From the NCBI GenBank assembly GCA_002686265.1, contig NZBA01000096.1, positions 1-64,000 of the forward strand: a DNA stretch of 64,000 nt. Reading direction: 5' to 3'. The stretch comes from Planctomycetota bacterium (GTDB lineage: Bacteria > Planctomycetota > UBA1135 > GCA-002686595). Position numbers and translations under genes: made by a program. The notes beneath the pieces were generated by a model. It made no database searches. It was not told the DNA's origin and saw nothing but the letters and a program-made list of their open reading frames with translations. The number at the start of each line of letters is the position of its first letter. Position 1 is the stretch's first letter. Below are positions 24,475-32,381 of this stretch, piece by piece.

Positions 24475-27285
24475 TCAGGGCAGGAAGGTGATCGAACGCC
24501 CGTCAGAGAGGTCAAAACCGCTGCCCCCCGCCTCGGGGTCGCGGTACCACGCTTGGAACTTCCAGGTCGAACCGGGGTGGATCCGGGAGGGATTCGGCGG
24601 GTTGACGTGCTCGTAGTCGACGGCGCTGATGAGGTCGCCGAGGGGATTGGCCGTGACGATCAGGAAACGCACGATGCCGGCCGTCCCGCCGCCCACGCAG
24701 CGGAAGCCGTTGCCGAAGGGAATCTGCGTCTCCCCAGGACCGTAGAAGAAAACCCCGAACTGGCCGGGGGTGACGTTGTCCGCCACCAGGACCAGATCGT
24801 CCGCGCTGATGCTCGAGCTGCCGACCGACCCCATCACGCTGGCCTGGCCTGTGGAGTTGGGCTCCGAGGTGCAGAAGTTGTACTCCAGCCCGGGCGCCAG
24901 ACTCCCCGCCACGGTCAGGTACTCGTCGTGGAACGGCTGGCCGGCTCCGATCGGCAGCGGCACGAGCTCCCAGGGATCCGTCTCCAAACCGGACGCGGCG
25001 CGCAGCTGGAAGAGCTGGTCCGAGACCGCCATGGACGGGACCAGGAACTCGCGGTGGAGCTTGAAGCGTCGGCTGTCGGGCAACATCAAGGAGTAGCCCA
25101 CCTCGCGCATGTCCGTGGCCAACTCGCGGGCACCGTTGTCCTCGTGGAACTCCGCGCGCGATGCGGTCCGGGCGTGCTCGACGATGCCGATCGAGGCGTC
25201 CTCGAGCACTGGCAGGAACGAGATCCCGTCCACGTCCCCGGCGCCGCCTTCGACGAAGTCCATCGCGGTCTTGAACACATCCACCATGTCCACGATGGCA
25301 TCGCTGCTCCGTCCGGGCTGGTCGATCCCCTCCCAGTTGACGATCATCGGCACGCGCATCCCACGCTCGTACACCGAGCTCTTGAAGCGCGCTGACGCCG
25401 AGCCTAGCAAGGCGTCGTAGGTCGCTCCGAGGTCGTAGAGGTGGTCGTCGCGCGCCGACTCGAGCACGCGCTCGTCGGTGCCGTTGTCCCCCACGACGAT
25501 GATCATCGTGCGCTGCCTGCGGCCGGGATCGAGGCCGTTGACGAGATTCCCCAGCTCCGTGTCGAAGGCCTCCACGGTCGCACCGTAGTTCTTGAGGATC
25601 GTCGGTGCGCCCTCGAGGTACTCGGCTGTGTTCACCAGCTCGGCGGGCGGCAGCTCGTCCCAGGGAGAGTGGCACGCGTTGGGCGCAACCAGGGCGAAGA
25701 AAGGCTCGTGCACCTCGTTGCAGTACTCGAGCGCCTCGGCGAACTGCAACGTCGTCACGTAGCCGGTAAGGGGCTCGATGTTCCCGTTGTCGCTACGGAA
25801 ATAGTGGTAGTAGCCGCCCTGCGCTCCAGGCGGGAACGGATGGTCGTCGAGGTTCCGAAAGGTGCAGCGGTAGTCGGCGAAGCGGCCGCGCTGGGCAATC
25901 CCGTCCCAGCCGAGCGCCCCGGGCGTCCCGTTCCCCCCCGGGTCCATCTCGGGGGTCGGCAGCCCGAGGTGCCACTTACCGAACAAGCCCGTCCGGCGCC
26001 CGCCGGCCTGCATCACATCGGCGATGGTCAGGTACACGAAACCGGGGTCCCCGAACTCAGCCAGACCGAGCGGGTACTCGCCGACGTGGTCGTAGCGTAT
26101 GGAGGTCCCCACGCCGTGGCGTCGCGGGTAGACGCCACTCAACAGGCTGGCCCGCGCCACGGAGCAGACCGGCCCCGCGTTGGCCTGGGTGAAGGTCACG
26201 CCGCCGTCCGCCAGCGCCTGCAGGTTGGGCGCGTCCACGTACAGCAGGCTAGCGAAGGGGTCGGTGGAGCCCTCGTAGGGGTTGATCGAGTCGTACATCT
26301 CCAAGACGTCGACCGCCAGGTCGTCGGCCAGGACGACGATCACGTTGAAGGAGTTCTCGCACTCGTCGGGGATCGTGTTGGAGTTCGCGTCCTCGCTGGT
26401 CCCGTCGGTGGTGTCGCACTCGTCGGGGGAGCCATTCTGGTTGCAATCCTCACTCGTCCCCGCCCCGATGTCGCAGGCATCGGGGACGGCGTTCTGGTTG
26501 CAATCGGGGTCACACTCGTCGGGAACGGCATTGGAGTCGCAATCCGAGCTGGTGCCGCTCGCCAGGTCGCAGGCGTCGGGGATCGCGTTCTGATTGCAGT
26601 CCTGCGCGCTCCCGCTCGCCAGGTCACACTCATCGGGCTGTCCGTTGCCGTTGCAGTCGGAACTGCCGCCGCCCGCCAGGTCACACTCGTCGGGCACGCT
26701 GTTGCCGTTGCAGTCCGACGAGGTCCCCGCGGCCAGGTCACAGGAATCGGGGATCCCGTTCTGGTTGCAGTCAGGGCTCGCTCCCGTCCCCGTGTCACAG
26801 TCGTCGGGAACTCCGTTCCCATCGCAGTCGACCTCGCACTCGTCGGGGACGAGGTTGGCATTGCAGTCGAGGCTGATCCCGTCGCCGGTGTCACACTCGT
26901 CGGGTGCACCGTTCTGGTTGCAGTCCTGTGAGATCCCGTTCGAGAGATCGCAGTCGTCGAGGATCCCGTTCGCGTTGCAGTCGGCGCTCGTACCCGAGCC
27001 GAGATCGCAGGAGTCGGGAACGCCGTTCTGGTTGCAATCCAGGGCATTGCCCTCGGCCAAGTCGCACTCGTCGGGAACGCCGTTCTGGTTGCAATCCAGG
27101 GCATTGCCCTCGGCCAAGTCGCACTCGTCGGGGACGCCGTTCTGGTTGCAGTCCGCGCTCGTGCCGGCGGCGATGTCCTGATCGTCGGGGATCCCGTTCT
27201 GGTTGCAATCCGCCCCCAGGCTCCAGGCGGTGGGCGACGCGAGCACGAGGCACGCGAACGCACGGGCTGTCAGGGGGGCAGGCAT
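24475..27285 (-). CDS. Secreted sulfatase-family protein with 16 N-terminal Ca-binding-type repeats
   Basis: 936 residues. After the signal peptide (1-25) come 16 tandem repeats of the form DCNQNGVPDECDLAEGNAL (residues 26-310), acidic EF-hand/thrombospondin-type loops. The sulfatase domain starts at NVIVVLADDLAVD (~314) with the metal aspartates D321-D322. The nucleophile site reads C374-S-V-A-R378 followed by ASLLSGVYPRRHGVG. The usual motif is C-x-P/A-x-R, so the Val is atypical. FGKWHLGLP and VVGDNGTDERV are other family signatures. The last ~135 residues are the shared C-terminal module (FFYGPGETQIPFGNGFRCV, FQAWYRDPEAGG). It is predicted to act on sulfated glycans outside the cell, with activity subject to the odd motif. 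Repeats in front of the catalytic domain are unusual. Confidence 0.88.
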   Translation of the reverse strand: MPAPLTARAFACLVLASPTAWSLGADCNQNGIPDDQDIAAGTSADCNQNGVPDECDLAEGNALDCNQNGVPDECDLAEGNALDCNQNGVPDSCDLGSGTSADCNANGILDDCDLSNGISQDCNQNGAPDECDTGDGISLDCNANLVPDECEVDCDGNGVPDDCDTGTGASPDCNQNGIPDSCDLAAGTSSDCNGNSVPDECDLAGGGSSDCNGNGQPDECDLASGSAQDCNQNAIPDACDLASGTSSDCDSNAVPDECDPDCNQNAVPDACDIGAGTSEDCNQNGSPDECDTTDGTSEDANSNTIPDECENSFNVIVVLADDLAVDVLEMYDSINPYEGSTDPFASLLYVDAPNLQALADGGVTFTQANAGPVCSVARASLLSGVYPRRHGVGTSIRYDHVGEYPLGLAEFGDPGFVYLTIADVMQAGGRRTGLFGKWHLGLPTPEMDPGGNGTPGALGWDGIAQRGRFADYRCTFRNLDDHPFPPGAQGGYYHYFRSDNGNIEPLTGYVTTLQFAEALEYCNEVHEPFFALVAPNACHSPWDELPPAELVNTAEYLEGAPTILKNYGATVEAFDTELGNLVNGLDPGRRQRTMIIVVGDNGTDERVLESARDDHLYDLGATYDALLGSASARFKSSVYERGMRVPMIVNWEGIDQPGRSSDAIVDMVDVFKTAMDFVEGGAGDVDGISFLPVLEDASIGIVEHARTASRAEFHEDNGARELATDMREVGYSLMLPDSRRFKLHREFLVPSMAVSDQLFQLRAASGLETDPWELVPLPIGAGQPFHDEYLTVAGSLAPGLEYNFCTSEPNSTGQASVMGSVGSSSISADDLVLVADNVTPGQFGVFFYGPGETQIPFGNGFRCVGGGTAGIVRFLIVTANPLGDLISAVDYEHVNPPNPSRIHPGSTWKFQAWYRDPEAGGSGFDLSDGRSITFLP
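26356..27210 (-). repeat. Coding tandem repeat, 57-bp period, 16 units
   Basis: Encodes residues 26-310 of the sulfatase. The unit is 19 codons, with two units shortened to 13 codons and the last to 12. Units 2 and 3 (about 27040-27153) are almost identical at DNA level, which points to recent duplication by slippage or unequal exchange. Other units have diverged in sequence but keep the Asp/Asn/Cys positions. Confidence 0.93.
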
Positions 27286-27422
27286 CTTCGAGGGCAGCCG
27301 CGCTCCGCGCGCCCACGGCCGGCGGGAGTGCCGATCCGGAGGGGACGCGGGGGCGCTCTGAGGTCCCTGAATCCTACCTCCCCCTGGCCGATCCGGCTCG
27401 CCCGACGCCTAGGATAGCCCCC

Positions 27423-27488
27423 GTGGCCCGCTTCCCTCACACCCGTCTTCTCCGCGGAGCGGCCGGCGGCCACCGGGAGGCGATGTGA
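27423..27488 (+). CDS. Possible 21-codon leaderless leader ORF upstream of yigZ
   Basis: GTG at 27423 opens a 21-residue frame (MARFPHTRLLRGAAGGHREA...) whose TGA (27486-27488) overlaps the GTG of the YigZ gene as GTGA. TAGGAT at 27410-27415 is a -10-like hexamer 7 nt before this GTG, the same spacing as other leaderless-type starts here. This would give a coupled small ORF. No homolog is recognised and the peptide is short, so it may simply be leader sequence. Confidence 0.3.
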   Translation: MARFPHTRLLRGAAGGHREAM

Positions 27489-28096
27489 GCTCGGACGCCT
27501 ACCGCACCGTGCGCACCGTCGCACGCTGCGAGATCCCCAAGATCAAGGGCTCGCGCTTCGCCGGCTCCCTCTGGCCCCTCGCCGCCGAGGAAGCCGTCGG
27601 CGAGCACCTCGCCGCCCTGCGCAAGGAGCTGCCCGGCGCCGGACACCACTGCTGGGCCTGGCGCCTCGGGCGCGAGGGCGAGCACTTCCGCTGCAGCGAC
27701 GACGGCGAGCCCAAGGGCTCCGCCGGGAGGCCGATCCTCCAGCGCATCGACGGCGCCGGTCTGACCGGAGTCCTGCTGGTCGTCTCGCGCGTCTTCGGCG
27801 GAACGAAGCTGGGGGTGGGCGGGCTGGTCTCCGCCTACGGCGCTGCTGCGGCGGCGGTCCTCGGACGGGCGCGGGTGGTGACGGTCGTCATCACCCGCCG
27901 CCTGCGGGTACGCCACCCCTACGAGTGCTCCGGCGCCGTACACGGCCTCCTGGCCGCCATGCAGCTCGCCGCCTTCGAGTCCGAGTTCGGCGCCGAGGTG
28001 AGCTTCCGTGTCGAGGTCCCCGACCGACGCATCGACGAGTTTCGGCGCGAGCTCGCCGAACGCACGGCGGGCCGGGGGAGCGTCGCCGCCGATTGA
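27485..28096 (+). CDS. yigZ: YigZ/IMPACT family protein
   Basis: 203 residues from GTG 27485, preceded by GGGAGGCGAT. The N-terminal IMPACT domain (about 10-120) shows KIKGSRFAGSLWPL, HHCWAWRLGR, RCSDDGEPKGSAGRPIL and VSRVFGGTKLGVGGLVSAYG, the family fingerprint. The C-terminal ~70 residues (RRLRVRHPYECSGAVHGLLA, VPDRRIDEFRREL) fit the DUF1949 ferredoxin-like domain. The eukaryotic relative IMPACT binds Gcn1 and modulates translation stress signalling. The bacterial role is unsettled, with ribosome or RNA association proposed. It converges on the dehydratase gene. Confidence 0.93.
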   Translation: MSSDAYRTVRTVARCEIPKIKGSRFAGSLWPLAAEEAVGEHLAALRKELPGAGHHCWAWRLGREGEHFRCSDDGEPKGSAGRPILQRIDGAGLTGVLLVVSRVFGGTKLGVGGLVSAYGAAAAAVLGRARVVTVVITRRLRVRHPYECSGAVHGLLAAMQLAAFESEFGAEVSFRVEVPDRRIDEFRRELAERTAGRGSVAAD

Positions 28097-28124
28097 GCTC
28101 CCCCGCCCCGACCGCCGCTCGGGC

Positions 28125-29858
28125 TCAGTGGTTCTCGCGGGGGACCGCCGCGCCCCGGCAACCGACCAGGAAGTCGAGGTCACAGCCCCGGTCCGCCTGC
28201 AGCACGCGCTCGACGTAGAGCCCCTGCCAACCGCCCGACATGGCGGGCTCGGGCGGTCTCCAATCCGCCCGCCTGCGCTCGAGCTCATCGGGCTCGACCG
28301 CGAGCTCCAGGCGCCGGCCGGGGACGTCGAGCTCGATCCAGTCGCCGTCACGCACCAGAGCCAGGGGGCCGCCCGCCGCCGCCTCGGGGGCGACGTGCAG
28401 GACCGCCGTGCCGTAGGCCGTGCCGCTCATGCGCGCGTCGGAGATGCGCACCATGTCACGCACGCCGCGCGCCAACAGGCGCGAGGGCAGGCCCATGTTC
28501 CCCACCTCGGCCATCCCCGGATAGCCGCGAGGGCCGCAGTTCCGCAGCACAAGGACCGAGCTCTCATCGACCTCGAGCGCCGGATCATCGATGCGCGCCT
28601 TGTAGTCCTCGATCGAGGTGAAGCACACCGCACGCCCACGGTGGACGAGCAGCTCGGGCGAGGCCGCCGAGGGCTTCACGACCGCGCCGTCGGGCGCCAA
28701 GTTGCCGCGCAGGACAGCGATCCCGCCCTCGGCGCACACCGGCCGCACGAGGGGGCGAATGACCTCCTCGGAGTGGTTCGGCGCACCGGCGCAGTTCTCG
28801 CCCAGGGTGTGTCCATTCACCGTCAACGCCCCGCCGTGCAGCAGGCCGCCCTCATCGAGGGCGCGCAGCACCGCCGGCAGACCGCCCGCATAGTAGAAGT
28901 CCTCCATCAGGAAGCGGCCCGAGGGCTCGAGGTCCACCACCGTCGGCACGCCGCGCCCGACGCGGTCCCAGTCATCGAGGGAAAAGTCGACCCCCACCCG
29001 CCCGGCGATCGCCAGGAGGTGCAGGACCGCGTTCGTCGAACCGCCGATCGCGCCGTTGGCGCGCACGGCGTTCTCGAAGGCCTCGCGCACGAGGATGCGC
29101 GAGGGACGCAGGTCCTCGCGCACCATCTCGACGATGCGCCGGCCGGCGAGCTGGGCCAAGGCCAAACGGCGCGAATCCACCGCCGGGATGGCCGCGTTCT
29201 GCGGCAAGGCGAGGCCGAGAGCCTCGACCATGCAAGCCATGGTCGAAGCCGTGCCCATCGTCATGCAGTGACCGGCGGAGCGGGACATGCAGGCTTCGGC
29301 CTCCAGGAACTCGTCCAGCTCCATCGAACCCGCCCGCACCTCCTCGCTGAAGCGCCAGACCGCAGTCCCCGAGCCGAGCTCGCCCCCGCGGAACTTCCCG
29401 TTGAGCATCGGCCCGCCCGAGACGACGAGCGCCGGTAGATCGCAGCTCGCCGCGCCCATCACCAGCGCCGGTGTCGTCTTGTCGCAGCCGCACAGCAACA
29501 CCACGCCGTCGAGTGGATTGCCGCGGATCGACTCCTCGACGTCCATGCTCGCGAGATTGCGGAACAGCATCGCCGTTGGGCGCAGGTTGGTCTCCCCCAG
29601 GGACATGACCGGAAACTCCAGGGGGAAGCCCCCGGCCTCGAGCACGCCGCGGCGCACGCGCTCGGCGATGCCGTCGAGATGGGCGTTGCAGGGCGTGAGC
29701 TCCGAGGCCGTGTTGCAGATCCCGATCACCTCTCGGCCGTCGAACAGGTCCGCTGGATGCCCCTGGCTCTTCATCCAGCTGCGGTGGATGAAGCCGTCGC
29801 GGTCGGCCGCGCCGAACCAAGCGCTCGAGCGCAGGACCCGTTCCTCTACATCGCCCAA
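28125..29858 (-). CDS. IlvD/Edd-family sugar-acid dehydratase (arabinonate/xylonate dehydratase-like)
   Basis: 577 residues. Three [2Fe-2S] cysteines are seen: C57 (ELTPCNAHL), C125 (LLCGCDKTTPALVMGAASCD) and C198 (RSAGHCMTMGTASTM). The catalytic serine region DARMSGTAYGTAVLH is present. The opening LRSSAWFGAADRDGFIHRSW plus GNPLDGVVLL and GGPMLNGKFRGGELGSGT resemble L-arabinonate dehydratase and related aldonic-acid dehydratases much more than biosynthetic IlvD. It removes water from an aldonic acid to give a 2-keto-3-deoxy acid. The lactonase gene ends 3 nt before its start, so the two are an operon with lactonase first. The exact sugar (arabinonate, xylonate, fuconate) cannot be told. Confidence 0.9.
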   Translation of the reverse strand: MGDVEERVLRSSAWFGAADRDGFIHRSWMKSQGHPADLFDGREVIGICNTASELTPCNAHLDGIAERVRRGVLEAGGFPLEFPVMSLGETNLRPTAMLFRNLASMDVEESIRGNPLDGVVLLCGCDKTTPALVMGAASCDLPALVVSGGPMLNGKFRGGELGSGTAVWRFSEEVRAGSMELDEFLEAEACMSRSAGHCMTMGTASTMACMVEALGLALPQNAAIPAVDSRRLALAQLAGRRIVEMVREDLRPSRILVREAFENAVRANGAIGGSTNAVLHLLAIAGRVGVDFSLDDWDRVGRGVPTVVDLEPSGRFLMEDFYYAGGLPAVLRALDEGGLLHGGALTVNGHTLGENCAGAPNHSEEVIRPLVRPVCAEGGIAVLRGNLAPDGAVVKPSAASPELLVHRGRAVCFTSIEDYKARIDDPALEVDESSVLVLRNCGPRGYPGMAEVGNMGLPSRLLARGVRDMVRISDARMSGTAYGTAVLHVAPEAAAGGPLALVRDGDWIELDVPGRRLELAVEPDELERRRADWRPPEPAMSGGWQGLYVERVLQADRGCDLDFLVGCRGAAVPRENH

Positions 29859-29861
29859 GGC

Positions 29862-30701
29862 TCAGCCTCCAAACTCGGCGGGAGGCAGACCGCCGACGCC
29901 CACCTCCGCCGCGAAGAGACCGTCCTCCGCGGTCGTCACGTACAGCAAATCGAGCTCCTCGCCGCCGAAGGCGCAACTGGTCACGTCGCGACCCGCGATG
30001 TGCAGGACGCGCTCCACGCTCCCGTCGGGTGCCAGGCGCGAAACGCGCCCACCGGCCCAGTGAGCGCACCACAGGAAGCCCTCGGCGTCGTAGGTCATGC
30101 CGTCGGGCAGGCCCTCCTCGGAATCGAGGGTGCGCAGGACCCGCCGGCCGGAGAGGGCGCCGTCGGTCGGGTCGCGGTCGAAGGCGAAGATCGTGCGCGC
30201 GAGGCTCGCGGTGTGGACCATCGTGCGCCCATCGGGAGCAAAGGCCGGTCCGTTGGTCACGACGTAGCCCGTGTCCACGCACTCGACGGTCAGATCGGGG
30301 GCGAGGCGGTAGAGCGAGCCCGTGGGCCGCTCGCAGGCGTCGTCCATCGTCCCCGCGAAGAAGCTCCCGGACGGGTCGCACTTGCCGTCGTTGAAGCGGT
30401 TGCCCGGCAGGTCGTCCTCCGGATCGGCGATCGGTACGAGGGCGCCGCCCTCGAGGTCGAGGAAGGCGAAGCCCGAGCGCGCCGCCGCCACCAGCCCGCC
30501 CGCGCGCCGCGGGGCGACCGCGCCGACCTCCTCGGGCAGGTCGAAAACCTCCCGCGCGCCCGTCGCCGGCGTGAAGCGGAAGGCCCGCCGCCCCTTGATG
30601 TCGAGCCACAGGAGCGCGCCGTCGGCGACCGACCACACGGGCCCCTCGCCGAGGGTCGTGCCCGGATTCCAGACCGAGGTGACCTGCACGAAACCCATCA
30701 T
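29862..30701 (-). CDS. SMP-30/gluconolactonase family lactonase
   Basis: 279 residues. It is a six-bladed propeller with the family's metal and active-site residues: LGEGPVWSVADGALLWLDIK (Glu ligand), NRFNDGKCDPSGSFFAGTMD (Asn/Asp ligands), VVTNGPAFAPDGRTM and DGMTYDAEGFLWCAHWAGGR (Asp ligand). Family members hydrolyse sugar lactones to aldonic acids. Coupled to the dehydratase 3 nt downstream, it gives lactone to acid to 2-keto-3-deoxy acid, part of an oxidative pentose or deoxyhexose pathway. Two adjacent ATGs (30701, 30698) can start it. Neither has a clear ribosome site. Confidence 0.9.
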   Translation of the reverse strand: MMGFVQVTSVWNPGTTLGEGPVWSVADGALLWLDIKGRRAFRFTPATGAREVFDLPEEVGAVAPRRAGGLVAAARSGFAFLDLEGGALVPIADPEDDLPGNRFNDGKCDPSGSFFAGTMDDACERPTGSLYRLAPDLTVECVDTGYVVTNGPAFAPDGRTMVHTASLARTIFAFDRDPTDGALSGRRVLRTLDSEEGLPDGMTYDAEGFLWCAHWAGGRVSRLAPDGSVERVLHIAGRDVTSCAFGGEELDLLYVTTAEDGLFAAEVGVGGLPPAEFGG

Positions 30702-30753
30702 CGGGCGCGCCGCGCCCCCGCGCAAGCGAGCCGCGCGAGGTCGCCGCCGCAGG

Positions 30754-31944
30754 TCAGTCCTCCTCGCCGCGCAGCTCCTCGTCGCGCTCCTCGAGAGCCC
30801 GCTCGAAAGCCCGCTCGAGCAGGCCCTTGAGGTCGATACCGCCCCGGGCGCCGCGGCTGCCCAGCTCCCCCGAGAGCGCGGCGTCGCAGGGTCCCTCGTC
30901 CCCCTCGGGGTCGATCGTCCCACCGCCGGCGTAGAGCAGCGAAAGGGACAAGCGCTCGGCGGCGGCGTCGACCGCCAGCACCCGCACGCGCACCTCGCGC
31001 CCCGGCGGTAGGTGCGCGCGCAGGCTCCGCCCCGGGCCGAGGCCGGTCTCGCCGGCGTGCACCAATCCCTCGACTCCCGGCTCGACGCGCACGAAGGCGC
31101 CGAACTCCGCCAGGCGGGTGACCCTGCCGCCCACGATCTCGCCGGGTTCGAGAACACCGGCGACCACGGCCCAGGGATCCTGCTCGAGTTGCTTGCAGCC
31201 GAGCTCGATGCGCGCCCCGCCCTCGCGCACGCGGAGCACGCGCGCGCGCAGGGCGTCGCCCACCGCGACGACGTCTGCGGGGTGCCGCACGCGCTCGTGG
31301 GTCAGGTTGGAGACGTGCACCAACCCCTCCATGCCGCGCCCGAAACGCACGAAGACGCCGTAGTCCTCGACGCGCACGACGTGCCCCTCCACGACCCGCC
31401 CACAGGCCAAGGCGCTCAGCTCGCGCTGGTGGTCGCTGACGCGCTCGCGGTCGGCGACGAGCTTGCGCGAGAGGACCACGCGCTGACGCTCGCGTTCGAC
31501 CTCCACCACCTCGCACACGAGCTCGCGGCCGACCAAGGGCGCTAGCGGCTTGCCGCGCGGCAGGCCGCTCGCCGAGCGCGGCAGGAAGGCGTGCAGGGGA
31601 CCGACCTTCAGCTCCAGCCCGCCGGAGACCTCGCGCGAGACGCGCGCGCTCACCAGACACCCCTCGTCCAGATCCTCCCAGAGCGCGAGGCTCTCCTCGG
31701 AGCACAGGTGCAGGGCCCACAGGCCGTCCTCCCTGCCGCCGAGGGTGAACTCCGCCACATCCCCGACCCGCGGGGGCCGCGCGAAACGCCGCACCGGCAC
31801 AACCCCCTGCATGCGCGGGCCGAGCTCGACGAAGACGTCGTCGCCGTAGAGGCCGGTGATCGTCCCCTCCCAGACCCGCAGGGTGTGGGCGCCGTGATCG
31901 GAATCGCGGTGCTGGTCGGGAGAGGGAGGTCTCACGCTACGCAC
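30754..31944 (-). CDS. S1-domain RNA-binding protein (ribosomal protein S1-like)
   Basis: About 396 residues with four S1-type OB-folds: residues ~22-85 (WEGTITGLYGDDVFVELG), ~97-160 (GCLVSARVSREVSGGLELKV), ~180-250 (GRVVEGHVVRVEDYGVFVRF, GMEGLVHVSNL) and ~268-340 (EIVGGRVTRLAEFGAFVRVE). The two central-to-late repeats keep the G-x-V...YG/FGAFV...GLVH core, while the first two are diverged. The tail is acidic (LEERDEELRGEED). S1-repeat proteins bind single-stranded RNA and help mRNA load on ribosomes. With four repeats this is shorter than the six-repeat enterobacterial RpsA, so it may be a second paralog. The start is uncertain (GTG 31944 or GTG 31935). Confidence 0.85.
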   Translation of the reverse strand: MRSVRPPSPDQHRDSDHGAHTLRVWEGTITGLYGDDVFVELGPRMQGVVPVRRFARPPRVGDVAEFTLGGREDGLWALHLCSEESLALWEDLDEGCLVSARVSREVSGGLELKVGPLHAFLPRSASGLPRGKPLAPLVGRELVCEVVEVERERQRVVLSRKLVADRERVSDHQRELSALACGRVVEGHVVRVEDYGVFVRFGRGMEGLVHVSNLTHERVRHPADVVAVGDALRARVLRVREGGARIELGCKQLEQDPWAVVAGVLEPGEIVGGRVTRLAEFGAFVRVEPGVEGLVHAGETGLGPGRSLRAHLPPGREVRVRVLAVDAAAERLSLSLLYAGGGTIDPEGDEGPCDAALSGELGSRGARGGIDLKGLLERAFERALEERDEELRGEED

Positions 31945-32000
31945 TGCAAGCTACGCGCACTCAGCGGCGGCGACAAGCGCCTGGGCTGACGAGAGCGCCT

Positions 32001-32046
32001 GCCCGCGCCGACGCCCGCGCCGACGCCCGCGCCGACGCCCGCGCCG
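32001..32046. repeat. 12-bp GC-rich tandem array
   Basis: GCCCGCGCCGAC repeated 3.8 times, ending 3 nt before the 3' end of the glutaredoxin gene. It lies in the noncoding gap between that gene and the S1-protein gene. It could form slipped or hairpin structures and vary in copy number. Confidence 0.85.
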
Positions 32047-32048
32047 GT

Positions 32049-32363
32049 TCAGGAGCCGAAGGCGGTCTCGAGCCTCTGCTGTAGGGTTCCGCTGCCGAAC
32101 TCCTCCTCGACGATGTCGCTGCCGCCGACCAGCTCGCCGCCGATGAAGACCTGAGGAGTGGTCGGCCAGCTGCTGTAGCTGACCAGGTTCGCGCGCGTGT
32201 CCTCCTCGTCGAAGATGTTGACCACCTCGTAGGGGCGGCCGGTGCGATTGAGGATCTCCATCGCGTGAGCGCTGAAGCCGCACATCGGCTGGAGCTTCGA
32301 CCCCTTGGCGAACACCACGACCGGGTGGCTCTCGACGATTTCCTTGATCTGCTCCGTATTCAT
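32049..32363 (-). CDS. grxD: Monothiol CGFS glutaredoxin (Grx4/GrxD family)
   Basis: 104 residues, the standard size. It carries the CGFS active site (AKGSKLQPMCGFSAHAMEIL), the WPTTPQVFIGGELVGGSDIV cis-Pro and glutathione-binding loop, and YEVVNIFDEEDTRANLVSYS between them. CGFS glutaredoxins form glutathione-ligated [2Fe-2S] dimers or BolA heterodimers and carry Fe-S clusters to targets. Most homologs have KGTPEQPMCGFS, whereas here the segment is KGSKLQPMCGFS. The BolA gene lies 18 nt upstream in the same direction, the classic partner. A 12-bp repeat array follows the stop. Confidence 0.95.
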   Translation of the reverse strand: MNTEQIKEIVESHPVVVFAKGSKLQPMCGFSAHAMEILNRTGRPYEVVNIFDEEDTRANLVSYSSWPTTPQVFIGGELVGGSDIVEEEFGSGTLQQRLETAFGS

Positions 32364-32381
32364 CGCTGTTCCTTCGCCCCC

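Noticed and set aside
26356-27210. CRISPR-like array of regular repeats
   Set aside because: The 57-bp period is in frame, encodes conserved acidic loops and lacks distinct spacers, so it is a coding tandem repeat.
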